A DNA stretch of 64,000 bases from Mesaphorura yosii (taxonomy: Eukaryota; Arthropoda; Collembola; Poduromorpha; Tullbergiidae): assembly GCA_009869945.1 (NCBI GenBank), contig WIXG01000292.1, forward strand, positions 36,170-100,169, written 5' to 3'. Shown piece after piece: positions 32,489 through 45,131 of this stretch. Made by a program: the position numbers and the translations under genes. The notes beneath the pieces are model-generated. The model was given only the letters and a program-made list of their open reading frames with translations. It ran no database searches and was not told where the DNA came from. Every line of letters begins with the position of its first letter. The stretch's first letter is position 1.

Positions 32489-33801
32489 CAGGGTTATTCA
32501 TAAATTCTCGTACATTTTCGAATTTCAATTTTCTCGTCATGAGGTAAGTTTGGTTTAAAAATTCGATTCATAACTTCTAGTAGTACTTCTTCTATAGCGT
32601 TCATAATATTCTTGTAAATTATTCTCCTACCAGTGAACCAAAAGAATCTCGAGAACAGAAACGATACAAAGTGATCGCCTTGCATAATCTCGGATATAAT
32701 CCAAACGCTGTTTTTAAGATTCTCCAAAATGAAGGGTATAAAAGACAAACTATTTATGACACCATAAAAAGATACAGTGAGTCCAATAGTGTCAAAGATA
32801 AGTCTCGACCCGGTCGGCCGCGTTCAGCTAGAACAAGCGCACTTATCAAATCTCTGAAGACTCGAATTCAAAGAAATCCTCAAAGGTCCCAAACGAAGCT
32901 GGCAAATCAATCGCAGGTTAGTCAATCTACAATTCACAGAGCCCTGAAAGAAAACCTTGGTGTCAGACCTTTTAAGAAAATTAAGAGTCAGAACTTGAGT
33001 CCTCAACAAAAAGAAAAGAGAAAAACTCGTTGCAAGGCCCTTCTTAATCGTCTCAAACCTGATGATGTTGACAAAATCCTTTTTTCTGATGAGAAACTTT
33101 TTACCATTGAAGAATCTCATAACCCTCAGAACGTTCGGGTTTATGCCAGCAACAAAGATAGTCTATGTCAAGATCAATTACGAATTCTTAGGACACAGAA
33201 ACCAGCATCAGTGATGGTTTGGGCCGGTGTATCAATGAAAGGAAAAACAAAATTAATTTTTGTGGAAAGCGGTGTGAAAATCAATGCCAAAAAGTATCTT
33301 CAGGACATCTTGATACCTGTCGTTAAACCACTTACAAAGTCTATGTTTAATAACAAGAAGTGGATCTTTCAGCAAGACTCTGCACCTGCTCACAAAGCTA
33401 AAATTGTTCAAGAATGGTGCGAAGAGGAACTTCCGGACTTTATAAGTACTAGTGAATGGCCACCAAGTAGTCCAGACCTCAATCCTCTGGACTATTCTTT
33501 GTGGTCTATTTTACAGCAAAAGGCCTGTGCTAAATCTCACAAAAATTTGAAGTCATTAAGATTAGCTCTGGTGAAAGCTTGGGACACAATTCCAATTGAA
33601 GTCATTCACTCTGCAATTAATTCATGGTATTCCAGAGTCAAGGCTTGTGTGAAAGCCAAAGGGGGGCACTTTGAGAACTAGTTTTCTTTTTACATTCTTA
33701 TGTTATACTGTATCTGTTGTAAAATATTTCAGCCCTTTTAAATAAACACTTACTGAGAAAATTGAATTCGAAAAATGTACGAGAATTTATGAATAACCCT
33801 G
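32489..33801 (+). mobile_element. mariner-type DD37D (maT-like) transposon, 1313 bp
   Basis: The two ends are inverted repeats of about 47 bp that begin CAGGGTTATTCATAAATTCT and differ only by single-base indels. TA lies directly outside each end (32487-32488 and 33802-33803). A transposase ORF fills the interior. The length is typical for the superfamily and the near-identical ends suggest recent insertion. Confidence 0.92.
32671..33681 (+). CDS. mariner-type (DD37D) transposase, start codon unclear
   Basis: Transposase with an N-terminal helix-turn-helix region (ALHNLGYNPNAVFKILQNEGYKRQT), a GRPRS hook, a second HTH (LANQSQVSQSTIHRALKE) and the catalytic core. The triad is D in ILFSDEKLF, D in FQQDSAPAH and D in PDLNPLDYSLW, with 37 residues between the second and third, the DD37D spacing of maT elements. 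The ORF is uninterrupted to its stop at 33681. However, the frame is open from 32584 and contains no ATG until about residue 180; position 32671 is GTG. The start codon may have been lost, or translation may need splicing or a non-AUG start. Confidence 0.88.
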   Translation: MIALHNLGYNPNAVFKILQNEGYKRQTIYDTIKRYSESNSVKDKSRPGRPRSARTSALIKSLKTRIQRNPQRSQTKLANQSQVSQSTIHRALKENLGVRPFKKIKSQNLSPQQKEKRKTRCKALLNRLKPDDVDKILFSDEKLFTIEESHNPQNVRVYASNKDSLCQDQLRILRTQKPASVMVWAGVSMKGKTKLIFVESGVKINAKKYLQDILIPVVKPLTKSMFNNKKWIFQQDSAPAHKAKIVQEWCEEELPDFISTSEWPPSSPDLNPLDYSLWSILQQKACAKSHKNLKSLRLALVKAWDTIPIEVIHSAINSWYSRVKACVKAKGGHFEN

Positions 33802-33929
33802 TAGATTAATGTGTATGTATGTAAAGAGAGAGGCGCCTGATAATCTTGTACGATATAAATTTGCAAATGGTATTTGCACGTGGTGAGGCAACAACGTAGG
33901 TTCAGGGACTGCTGCAGGGAAGGCAAGAT

Positions 33930-36900
33930 TCACTCTCCGAGTCCAAACTTCTTGAAGATCAGCTCTTTCCCCGTCTTGAAGAGACCGCCGCCCCCTTCTC
34001 CAGTTCCCCCGCCGCCGGCCGTGGCACTGTGTGTGAATTCACTGAACTTTTGCATAAAGTTGGGCCCGTCTCCTCCGCCCCCAAACACCCCAGGCAGCTT
34101 GGACGCCAGTGGTTGGCTGAAGGCGGAGCCCAGGAGCGAGGTAGGGCCGGACGCGGTCGTGTGGGGCGGCTGCTGCTGCTGCTGCATCATGCTCGGGTCG
34201 GACATCGGGCTGAATTGAGGCACGACGGAGGGGATACCGCGCAGGTTCCGCCTCGCCGGGTCACCCGGCTGCTGCTGTTGCTGCTGGTGCGCCTGAGGGT
34301 TGTACTGCGACCCGATGAGGCCTCCGCCACGCGCCATGTTCATTGGCCCCATTCCGCCGCCTCTACCACCTCTCCGAGCCCCCGCTGCTCCGTCGTAGTG
34401 GTTCCTCAGCTCCGGCTGCTGCTGCGGGTACTGCTGCAGATGCTGCAACGCACCAACAGAAAAAGGGTCAAGACGGGGCCGGGAAGCGTGCAGTGCACGG
34501 CACATAAGACTTCTCTACGTACGCTAGTTGCGAACTGCCAATTGCTATTGGCTGTTACTATCACCAGAACTATTCGACTATGACTAAGATACTAAGATAC
34601 TGTCTAGGATGCCAGAAAAGAGAAGTGTCAGGCTACACAGAGACGGGCATTCGGTTCACAGAGATGGGCAGGCAGAGCGTGCAATGCTGGGCTAGGACTA
34701 AACTACTACACTGGGTACGGGATGGTCAAAGCAGACTGCAGGAGGACTACATCGTAGGTGTGACAGGCTTTGGACTGTTTAGACGGTGAGGAGCTACGAC
34801 GGAACGGAAGCGCTACTGGCGAGACTGGCGACTGGAGAAGCGTCAAGCATGTCGATGGGTTGGTGGTCTGACGGCTGGCTACGAGCGGAGGCGACGTGCA
34901 CACGGAACGAGAACAAAGGTGGCGATTGTTGTGAACTTACCTCGCTCATGTCAAGAGCGGCGGCGGGATAGGAGGCGCCGTCTGAACACGCACGCACGCA
35001 CACGGCACGAATAGAGTGCGGATTGTGTGGACGGTGGTGTGGTGGCAGAGCGGAGGCGGATTACGAGCGGACGGTGATAGACAACAGGAAGAAGAAACAA
35101 AAACAGAGAACGAAAGAAACAACGTTGTAACGACTGACTGACTGAGGCCGAGAAGGGCGATCGGGTCCCTGCCCCTCACATCCACGTTCCAGCCCAACCG
35201 CCTTTCCTCACGCACCGCAGCACACCGAACGTTAAGCCGAAGCGCAAAGAACCGCCGGTTGCCTGCATCGGGTGGGTCGTGTGGGTCGGGTCGCTGGGCG
35301 TTATGCGGAAGGCGGAAGGCGCCGTGGTGCTGGTTTCTCTCTCGTCTCGACGGGTAGAAAAGAAAGAAAAGAGCGCGGGGAGGGTTGCGGGGGTACAACG
35401 CATACACGCACGCACGTGGCAGGGCAGGGTTAAGAAACGACTGCTGCTGCTGCGGGGCTACTTGCGGTACGGAATGCGGTCTGGGCTTCGGGTAACAGAG
35501 AAGAAAAGAGAAGAGATCGCAAAGGTGAAGCCAACATCGCAAGAGATCAACATCAAAGGCCAGCGGAAGAAGGATGGACGGAGGGGCAAAGAGAAAAAAT
35601 TCAAGTGGGCAGTCCTCCTAACCTTTCCGACGGCTGGGCTCCATCCCACCTCCACGGGGGCCCGCAGGAGGCTCGCGGGAAGGCGGACCTACAACAGCCC
35701 ATGCGAACGTCAGACAAGTCGGGCACAGAAACACAAGTCCTTGCGCCGCCTTCGACTGAACTTACCTTTCGGAGGTGGTGGCGGTGGTCCTCGGGCGCCT
35801 GGGCCAGGCGGAGGTCGTCGGTGGTCGGGCGGGCCGAGGTGAGGCGGCCCGCGTCGCTGCTGCACGCCCGAGGGACCGCCACCGCCTTGCCCACGGTCGT
35901 AGTCCGCGGGTGCTTCGGTGAGGAAGTTGGATGGCACGAGACCGCGCACCCCGTTCAATTCGCCCATGTAGAACCCGTCGTCGTCCATGTCCCCGTACAC
36001 GTAGATTATATCGCCCGTCCGGAAAGACAACTCCACCTGCATCACACGCAAAGAGAAAGAGACAATGCTGACCATGCAGTACCCTACACCGTTAGAAAAT
36101 GGCACTCACTTCAGAGTCAACATTCGGCGAAAGTTCCTGCGGGTCGTAGTCGTACAGAGAGACCATCTTCTTCATGGGCATGTTGGCGTAAATGTCGCCC
36201 CAGCGCTCTCGACCCATCGCCCGCAGCTCACGACCACTCACGGGACCTTCGCCGCCTCTCTCTTGCTGCAAGAGAAATGCCGATCGAGTCAAACCAACCA
36301 TATAGGCCGCGGTTTCTAAATTCACAATTATAGAGCAATGGGCAGAGAAGTCAGAATTATCACTTACATTCAGCAGTTCCTGCGCCGCACGCTCGTCGTC
36401 CGCGTGCACCTCGGAGACCATGTTGCATGGCACGTAGCCTCGCCGCCCTCCACCCTCGCCCCAGTAAAAACCGTCGGCGTCCTTGTCACCGTAAATCTGC
36501 AAAATACAAAGCGCAAATACATAAACGATTAAAAAAGAGAGCAGCAGCCTCTTGATTGATAGATTCGTGAGTCTTGGCCTCAGTCACCTTGATCATTTGT
36601 CCCTCCCTAAACGGGAGTTCCTCGTCGCATGCGTCCGGGTTCGGAGACATGGACGGTGGGTCGTAGTCGAAGAGCGCCACAAAGAGACGGTACCTCTCCT
36701 GAGGCGGCCCGCCTCTCTGCCCAGGTCCACCTCGCTGATGCTGTCCCATGCCAGGCCCGCCTGGCGGAGGGCCTGGGCCGCCGCCCATCCTGCCGCCACC
36801 CCTCTGCCTGCCCGCTGGAGCTCCGTAGGGCCCGCCGCCGGCGTAGGGAGGCATCTGACCGTGCTGTTGCTGCTGCTGGTAAGGGTCCTGCTGGTAATCG

Positions 36901-39900
36901 TCCATCATGGGCGGAGGGCCGCCGCGGTGCCCTCCGCGCTGCAGAGGCAGGTTGTGGTAGCCGCGGGCCGTCATTGGTCTGTCAGGATGCTGCTGGTGTG
37001 GCAGGAAGTGATGGGGCTGTTGTTGTGATGAGTATGGTCCATGAGAAGTGAGTCGCCCCGACCCAGCACCGTGGTAGGGTCTCGTGTCAGTGTCTGACGT
37101 GATATCTGCGGAGAAATCGTGAAGGATACAAATAAAGCTCGTACTGTGGGGCAATGTCACCTGAGTCAAGCTTACCAATGGAAGGAATGTTGGGGTTTCT
37201 GCCGTAGCCCCCGCCTGAGTACGTGTTTGGAGGTCCCATGCCCATGTCATGGTCGCTGAAACTCTCGTCGCCCTCAATCGACGACCCTTGACGGGGTCTG
37301 CGAGCTCCCAGACTGTTTCCCATCTAGAACATCAAGAAAATGTAACTCATGAGCATTGTCAAATCGACAAGTCTCTGCATTGTGTTTTGGGGTTTTGGAT
37401 ATTTGGACTGACCATTCTGTTGTGCCTTCTGCCCTGCACCTTTCCGATGACCTGAGCGGGTATGGCGATGGGGACGCTGTCGGAAGACAGGCTGTCATGC
37501 GATTTTGTGCGCACTGTAACGTGCCTCGGGATGACGCCCTGAAACCGGTTGAGGTCGAGCAGGGCGTGGTCCCCCGAGGGACTGTCAATCTCAAGCACTT
37601 TGCGTCCGTCGGCAAACACGGCGTATCCCGTGACGATGGCTCCGTTCGACGTGCCCGCCGTCAGCGGGTGCCACGTGACGAGGAGCGTATTGTCCTGCGG
37701 GCCAGCCTCCACCTGCACGTCCAGCGGAGGGTCGGGCAGTCCTAAACACCCTCGAGAACAAGACAAAGACACGTAGGCAGGGCGTCGAGGCGAGCAACGG
37801 GTCTTTGGCAGACCTTAGTAGAAGTCTGCGTTGTAGACTTACCTTTCGGGAGGGTACGGAACTCCGTGTAGGAGCTGAGGCGGTCCATCTGTTTGATGTT
37901 CTTCTCGTCGCAGAGCGGGCTGCGGATGTTTTTGGAGCGCACGGTGACTCGGTAGCTGGTGGAGGGGGAGAGGACGCTGATGGTGTGTCGGTAGACGCCC
38001 GGCTTGACAGTGCGGACCTCTACGTTGTTGACGGAGACGACGTGCTGGTAGTTTGAGTTGCTGGGCAGCCAGGTGATGACGGCCGAAGTGGAGGTGATGT
38101 GCGTGGCACGAACACAAGACGGTGCGAGCGGCGCGTTCTTCCCGATGACCATCGTGCAGGCGGCGTCGCGCGACGTGCGGCGGTTCGGCGTGACGGCGCG
38201 GACGCTGATGCGGTGTGGCCGGTTCGCGTCCACGCCCTCGACGAGGGCACGCGTCCGCTCGAGGGCTTTGATGGTGCAACGAAGGAGGCCGTTGACGTAG
38301 ACCTGGTACGAGTCGATGGTGCCCGGGGCGCAGTCGGGGTGGCTCCAGCTGATGAGGATGCTCTTGTTCAGCTGGCGCTCCAGCGTGAGGTGCTGCGGGC
38401 CAGGTACTAGCACCGAGAAGAATACATCTTAGCATGGAGGCGCGGGTGAGCAGCGCGGGCGAGATGGGCAACGGACGGAAAGAAAAGAAACGCATCTTTC
38501 TAACAACGAGTCAACAACTACGAAGTGAAGAAGACCGACAGGACGAGTGAACGAAAAGAAGCCAAATCAAAAGGAGGCAAAAGAATCAAGGCGGAGAGAA
38601 GAAAGGGCGCGGGGCCTCACCTTGCTTGTCGAGATCCTCATCCTCTATCACATCTTCCAGGTCCAAGTAACTCAACTCTTCGTGGCGCCGGTGCATCAGG
38701 TCTTCTGCAGATCAAAGAAAGCGCCCACAATCGTAAACATACTTGTACAGCTTGGCTTCACACCCTCGACCATTGTGGCTTACCGTAGACGAGGCGCTGA
38801 GACTCGTCCTCGAGCCCCGCCGGCTGCATGGCCAGCGCGTCCGCGTCGAGGTTGTTTCTGATGCCGAGGACGGCCTGCTGGTAGAACTCGACGAGGTCTT
38901 CGCCGTATAATCTCTCGACGTAGTTGGAGGGCACGAGCCCGCGTCGCCCGTCGAGCAGCTGCCCGTCGAGGAAGCCGTCCTCATCCATGCGACCCCAGAT
39001 GAGAAGGTAGTCGCCTGCGTTCAGGTACAGCTCCGCCTCGGGGTTCTCGTTGGGCGACTGCTGGAAGGGGTCGTACGAGTAGCGGGCGATGTACACGAAG
39101 CATCGGCCGTGGCCGGGAATGTCCAGCACGTCCACGTTGCTCGTGTCCATCAGCGGAGGCTCTCCGCCGTATCCGCCCAACCGGTAGTGGCGCCCGTTGA
39201 GCAACTGCTGAACACCCGCCGCCTGCTGCTGCTGCGACGGGTGGGGCGTTGCGATGATCGTCGGGATGGTCAGACTGCTCGCACCCGCACCCACCCCGCC
39301 GCCCAGGTGGTGCGTCTGCTGCAGATATTGTTGCTGGCCAGGAGGAAGCGCGTACGGAAGCCCACTGCTGCTGAGCAGAGTCGTGCCGGCCAAGAAGAGC
39401 GGGTACAGCGGTGTCTGACTCGAGTAGGACGCCCCCATACCACCGAGCTGCTGCTGTGGTGCGGGCCCTACGAGTATAGCCAGAAACGCCATGTCAGAAT
39501 GGAGCGTCAAAAGCGGGTTTAGGCTTCCTATCGTTCAAAATCATTTGGATTATCCGTTATGACGACGAATGACACTTACCTACGGGAATGGTCGTGATGC
39601 CGCCACCTGCACCTGTACACAGGCAAGCAAAATCTGAATTAAGGCCCCATTGCAGGACATTTAAATTGAGCGGCTAAGGTTATAAGCTTCAGGGTCTGTC
39701 CACGGCCCGGCCAGGCACGGACACGGGCAAAGCCAGCCCCAGCAACGACTGCAAATGACTGGCCGTGCGTGGCAGCTAAGAGCTAGTTAGCTTATAAACT
39801 AGAATAGTACGTATGTATTTTGTATTTGCATTGTTTTTGCGTGCCAGCTTACGCATTACGTATTACATGGCTTTGGCTTGGCGGGGCGCTATGTAGTAAA

Positions 39901-41863
39901 TTACAGACTACCAAATAATGTACTACCAGTTCAAGACCAGCAATTTCTGCTTCTGCTGCATTTCCCCGCTAATTCTATGCATTCCAGCTCAATTCAACTA
40001 ATTGGCTAGTCCAGCGTGTAGCACTTGCAATGGTGCAGTGCAACGGCAATCACGAATTACGAACAACGCGTACGCGTCGAATCGGCAATCGACATGGATA
40101 CAAATCTCGGCTATCGGCAACCGCAATTTCTATCTAAGAAGCTATCCCACTATGTGACTACGAATCCAGCCATGAAGATTTACAAGCAGAAAGACGGAAT
40201 CTGTACCAAAGTTTCAAGCAATCTGACCCAAGACTACTAATTCTAGTCTATTTTGTATTTACTAAACTCGGCTAATTCGAAAGAGACTCGGAACGAGACT
40301 GGCTCAAAATCGAGAGCGTCTACGAAGATCTACGAGACACCATGCAGTTGGCAGACGGAACGCCTGGCGGAAGTTGGCGATTCGTTCGTGGTGCGCGTGC
40401 AGTGCATTCGCTCGTGCATTTACAGAGTGCATTTGCAAATTTGCAGATGCGGTGCGTGTGAGCGTGAGCTGCGGTGAATGAGCGATGAAGAGAGGCTTGG
40501 CTTACATGCAGCATCGATTCTGATTTGGGGGATTTGTCCACTGCTGCGGAGCGGAGGCACAGAGGAGCCGGTTGCCGGCTTTTTGGGGAGTGAGCGTCGT
40601 TTGTGGGACGACGGCACTGCGAGGCGGAAGGCACACCGACGTCAGGAGAAAGACACACACGAGAAGAAACGAGAAGAGAGTGAGTGGGTGAAGCCTGACG
40701 ACGAGAGACGGAAGCGGCATGCGCGCCGAGCGGAGCCGCGCCCTTCCCGAGCTTACCTGGTCCTTGGTGATGGTGGGCGTGGGCGTGGTAGTGCGAGGAG
40801 GAGAGCGGGTGCGAGTGTTGGTGCTGGAGTTGAGCACGTCCCTTGAGGGGGTTTCCCGTGGTTGAGTGTTCCTGTTCCAGTTTGGCAACGAGGTCGTATG
40901 CGTACGGGCGCGACCGCGTCAAGTCGCTCACAGAATTGCTCCGCCGTAATCTCTTCCGTCCATGCGTACGACCCCCTCCACCGTGGTGCAGCACGTGCGA
41001 GCCGTGGCCCGGCCCGCCGCCGTGCGTGTACGACTTGGAGTGCGTCCGTGGGAGTGAGTGCGGCCCTGACGTCGGCCCGCCGCCCAGCACCCCGCTGACG
41101 CCCATGCCCAGGGCGAAGTGGGCCGCAGAGGGAGGGTGGTGCTTGTTGAGCTCCCGCAGTAGGTTGAACGACGCGTCGTCGCGCAGTGAGTAGATGGCAG
41201 TCGCCTCGCCAGCCGCCGCCGCTGCACGCTGTCTTCGGCTAATCTCTTCTTCCGCGGCGGCGATGGCGGCCGAGCTCCTCCACGTTCCCGTGTTGTTCTC
41301 GAGCAGGTGCTGCGGAGGCTGTACGTGGCCGTGGCCGTGGCCGTACGCCGTTGGCTGGTGGGCCGTGGTCGAGTAGGAGGACGACTCACCTCCACCGCCG
41401 CTGGTGGTTCGCTGATGAGTGGGCACCATCATGTTGCTGGAGGAGAGTGAGCAGAGCGAGTCCCGTGGCGTGGAGCAGAGCGTGGGCGAGTCGAGCGGCG
41501 ACTGCGGGCGCTGCTCGAGCGCGCTGGCAGCCCGGATTCCGGCATTGCCCGAACCAGCACCTCCACCGCCCTCCTTCTGCGCCTCGCGCTGTTTGAGAGC
41601 GGCCAGTTCGAGAACGAGCTCTTCGTGGCGGACATTCTGCAGCTCCGTCTTCTTCTCGAGCTCCCGGATGGTCGACTGTAGAGTCTCGATGGCCTCCACA
41701 TTCTTGCGGCGCTCCGACTGTGAGAGCGAGGCGGCCTTGTTGGCGAGAAGTTGGCGCTTGTCGTGGAGTTGCTGCACCGTGTCCGCGTGCGCCCTTTCCA
41801 AGTCTCTGCGCTGCTCGGACACGGCGGACAGCGATCGCAGAATGGACTCCAGGGCTGTAGCGC
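33930..41863 (-). CDS. Rbp: RIM-binding protein (RIM-BP), 5' end incomplete
   Basis: Presynaptic active-zone scaffold that links RIM and voltage-gated calcium channels. Fourteen coding exons (minus): 41863-40757, 39612-39580, 39467-38784, 38704-38621, 38406-37843, 37741-37413, 37323-37176, 37105-36588, 36496-36368, 36265-36110, 36036-35766, 35688-35623, 34981-34941 and 34442-33930. All phases join, giving 1546 codons. Order: N-terminal coiled coil ([17 protein letters not shown]), His/Gly/Ser-rich linker, SH3-I (about 500-570, [15 protein letters not shown]), three FN3 domains (about 636-930), SH3-II ([16 protein letters not shown]) and SH3-III ([15 protein letters not shown]), then a Gln/Gly-rich tail. 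Exon 2 is only 33 bp. The first exon begins at an acceptor, so upstream exon(s) exist; one may end at 41947. Confidence 0.93.
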
Positions 41864-41946
41864 CTACGAGTCACGCACGCGGATCCTGAAAGACCAAGAC
41901 CTCATTAGCACCTCAAATCAATCAACCAACAGGGGCCGTGGCTCAC

Positions 41947-42892
41947 CATTTCCCAGTGCGAGTCTGGAGGAGCATTTCCTTGCCGAGCGGGTCGGAGGTG
42001 AGTGTGCGGAGTGACGAGAGGAAGCGTGGTGGGAGTGAAGTGAGGGTTTGGCGGAGCGGGCAAATGAGGTTCGGCCGAGCGAGTCAACAACAACAATTAA
42101 AAGAGACTGGAGGAGTCAGTCAGTGTTTGCGAGTGTCACTCCTTGAATCTTGACCCTAAAGGAGTGCTGCTGTGCTGTGCTGTGGTAATGCAATGCAGCA
42201 CTGCCTGCCAGCGAGTGAATCCTTTCTCCGTACTGCTGCTGCTTCTTAACCCTCCCTTTTTCCGTGCCCGTGCTTTCACTGCTCTATTTGCTTTCCGTGT
42301 CCGTAGTCTCAACAGCAGTCTGTAGTCTGTGCTCTGTAGCCAGATCGATATTTCAGATCGAGACTCGCATGCACCACCACCACAACAGCAGCAGCAGCAG
42401 CAGCAGCGTGGACTTGTCTTTCACTTTCGCGTTTTGCGTTAACGCCAGCGTTGCAGGCTGCCAACCTCAGTCGCTGCGGCCACAGCGACAGCCACAACTG
42501 CTATATATAGCCACGGGCTGCCTATTTTCGTGCACTGGCAATGGCACAGCACCACGAGAAAGAAGAAAGTGCAGGCAAGCAAGCAGGCATTGCGAGCCGC
42601 CCCACTTTCTTTCACCATTCGCACACATGTAAACATTCGCATTCGCGTTCGCATCGCCCGTACGTACGTACGGGCGCGTAGCGTAATCAATAACAACACG
42701 GCACGGCAGTAGCGCAGAGTGGAAGCAGTCGAGTCGAGAAAGGAGAAAGCAACGTGCTCACTTTTGCTGCCTTATTTTGCATTTTGCGTATTTTACTGCA
42801 CTTTTAAGAGCGCGTAATAACACACACGGAGAGAGGCAGACGAGGCGTTTCGCACCTGTCGCTCCATTAACGCCTGCATTTCTTACCCGTTT
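41947..42892. other. Upstream flank of RIM-BP; possible 5' exon, CAG microsatellite
   Basis: On the minus strand a GTGAGC donor at 41946 would join SRLALGN in frame to [13 protein letters not shown] of the first certain RIM-BP exon; the 5' limit of that exon cannot be fixed. A CAG trinucleotide run lies at about 42387-42409. TA-rich TATATATAG near 42502 may be a promoter element. No other gene seen. Confidence 0.35.
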
Positions 42893-42992
42893 TATTCACT
42901 CGCAGCTGCAATAAACCTGCACGAATGAATGTGATATGTGTCTGCGATGTGGTCGGTGGGGAAATGAGAAAGTAAAAGCATTTGCTCTTGTT

Positions 42993-43103
42993 TTACTGCT
43001 GAATGGCCAAGTGCTCGTAAAACCGGCACCCAGGGCACTGCCACCGTCCGGTAATTGTCTTGGCGAACAACATCGTAAAATGCGAAATTGCGTAAAAGGA
43101 GCA
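42993..43103 (-). pseudogene. Coding-like segment, copy 1 of an unknown duplicated sequence
   Basis: The minus-strand frame reads CSFYAISHFTMLF, GRWQCPGCRFYEHLAIQQ then stop. It shares the spaced pattern FYAI.HFT.LF....GR...P.C.FYEHL with the segment at 43862-44038, across clearly diverged DNA. Similarity that favours one frame suggests past selection on protein. Family not recognised. Confidence 0.45.
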
Positions 43104-43861
43104 ATTTCAGCAAAGAAATGAACAACGAAATGAAGATGATGACGGACCACGGCCTCGGGCTCGCTTCCTTGCTTGACTTGGCTGGCTTCTCTTTCATCAT
43201 GAAATGACTGCGTGAAGAATGGAGACGAAGCTCAATGCTAGCGTACCTGCCTTTGCTTTGTTTACCATCTTTCCGCCGAAATCAAGACGACTTGAGAGCG
43301 GAAATTCCGGCTTTCGACTTTACTACCTAAAATGAAGACGTTTTTCCTAATACGAGTCAATTAAGTGATAAAATGCGCACTTTAGACAAATGCCAAAGTA
43401 CTTGACGACAGTAAATTGGTAAGAAGTTGGACCACAATATCCGGGAAAAGTGATTGAAAAGTCCATAAACGTGAAAATGCAAAAATGGCGTGAGAGGAAC
43501 CGAAAACAGTCCAGGCGTTGAAATATTTGTAAGAAAAGGGTCGATCTTTTTTCATTTTCTCGCCAAAATTTTTCATTGATCTCAAAACAATTGCACGACT
43601 AAATGCTACAGCGTGCGGGTTTTACCACGATCAAGTTATTTCCAACCTTAATCCCAGAGCCTTCCTCTCTGTACCCTCGGAGATTACATGGATCTGTCTG
43701 ATTATGCTGCCATCTTGCACGATCCTTCCTCAGATCAGGACTGACACCTTTCTCAATGTATTATTAGCCAAGCGACCTGGTGAGGGCCAACTTCTGATCC
43801 ATAGATGAACATGAAAACGATGATCAGTTGCCGGCTGCTGATTTGGAGCCTGAGTCGGGGC

Positions 43862-44038
43862 TCATTTAAGTTGAGAGCAGACATAATAAACTGGCTCGAC
43901 CAGAGACCAGGCGCTACTCTCAATTGACGAAATTGCCATTTTCGTTAAGTGCTCATAAAACCAGCATTCAGGATACGGAACCCGCCCACTACTTTTCTCC
44001 GTAAATAAAATCGTAAAATGCTGAATGGCGTAAAACTG
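43862..44038 (-). pseudogene. Coding-like segment, copy 2 of an unknown duplicated sequence
   Basis: The minus-strand frame reads QFYAIQHFTILF, GRVPYPECWFYEHLTKMAI, continuing to a stop at 43862. See copy 1. No start codon or full gene structure could be assigned; it may be a terminal exon or a relic. Confidence 0.45.
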
Positions 44039-44671
44039 GTTTCTCAGTAGTCAAGAGATTATTAGATCGCTGCCTCGATCACACAAAAGGCGCCTTGGTG
44101 AAGTGATTTTATTTTTATGGCATGCCTTTCTTAAGTCTACTAAGAAATCGAACGATTTGGACATAAATTCGTGCACCATAAATTTGAAAGACGAAAGTGA
44201 GGAATAAAGAGACCAATTCCCAGTTAGTGTAAGGAGCTTAAAATCTGGACACCCGTACTGATTGGAGTCGAGAAACTTGGAAATTGCGTGAGAAATACCA
44301 TGCAACAGAGACCAGAGACGAAAATCAAGACAGAAAGTGTATATTTTATTATTAATCGAGTACGAGAGGAGAATGCGAGATATAATATATACATACTAAT
44401 TCGAATTACCAATGCTGTTAACTTGAATTATTAGTTACTATTCTATCTTGTGATACTTTCTATGACACGATGACTGCGAAAAGCCCATTAATATTGAGTC
44501 TGCTGGGTGGGTGGTCTGATTAGTACTTCTGCCTTCTTTACTCCATGAACTTCGGCACCAGTACTTCCCCCAATGAAGGTTCCATTAATTGTTGACGTCG
44601 ACACAATGTAGGTAGAAGATCGCCGGCGTAAAATTCTCGAAGGGGGAAGGGCAGTGGCAATAGCCGCCGAT

Positions 44672-45131
44672 TCAAAGCCGCCCCGGGATCTTGCCGCCAG
44701 TCACCTTGCCAAGCAATGTCTTCAGGTTCTGAATAAAGCTGATGACCATGTCGATTCCTGGCTTGACCGCAGTGCCAACGCTGCCAAGCGCCTTCTGTAT
44801 GAGGCGCTAGAGCGGGCCAGCTTATTTCACTGGATTCGTAATGCCACCCCTTCGCATTCTTCGGTACTTTGCTGTCTGGCAAGGCGTGAATCACGTCCAG
44901 CCCGATGTTAATGTCGATGTCTCTTGTCTCCGCAGCCTCTTGCTCCGGAGTCATCAGTGGAGAGTGAGTCGTGATCTGGATCTTTGACTTCACGAATTTC
45001 ACTCCTCCCTTCACCAGTTGAACCCGAGTTGCTTCGACACCAGCTGTTGGAGCCATCAAGTAGACAACCAGCATGAATGCAACGAAGTACACCAGTTTCT
45101 TGATCACCACCACCATTGTCGAAAAATTCAT
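44672..45131 (-). CDS. Small secreted protein, unrecognised
   Basis: Two exons, 45131-44868 and 44806-44672, separated by a 61-bp intron (GTACCG donor, CTCTAG acceptor, phase 0), give 132 residues. A signal peptide or anchor is present (MVVVIKKLVYFVAFMLVVYLMAP). The mature part has a Lys/Val-rich stretch (RVQLVKGGVKFVKSKIQI) and an amphipathic C-terminus (LIQKALGSVGTAVKPGIDMVISFIQNLKTLLGKVTGGKIPG). The frame runs on through the intron without a stop, but the spliced frame gives much better protein sequence. No homology recognised. Confidence 0.6.
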
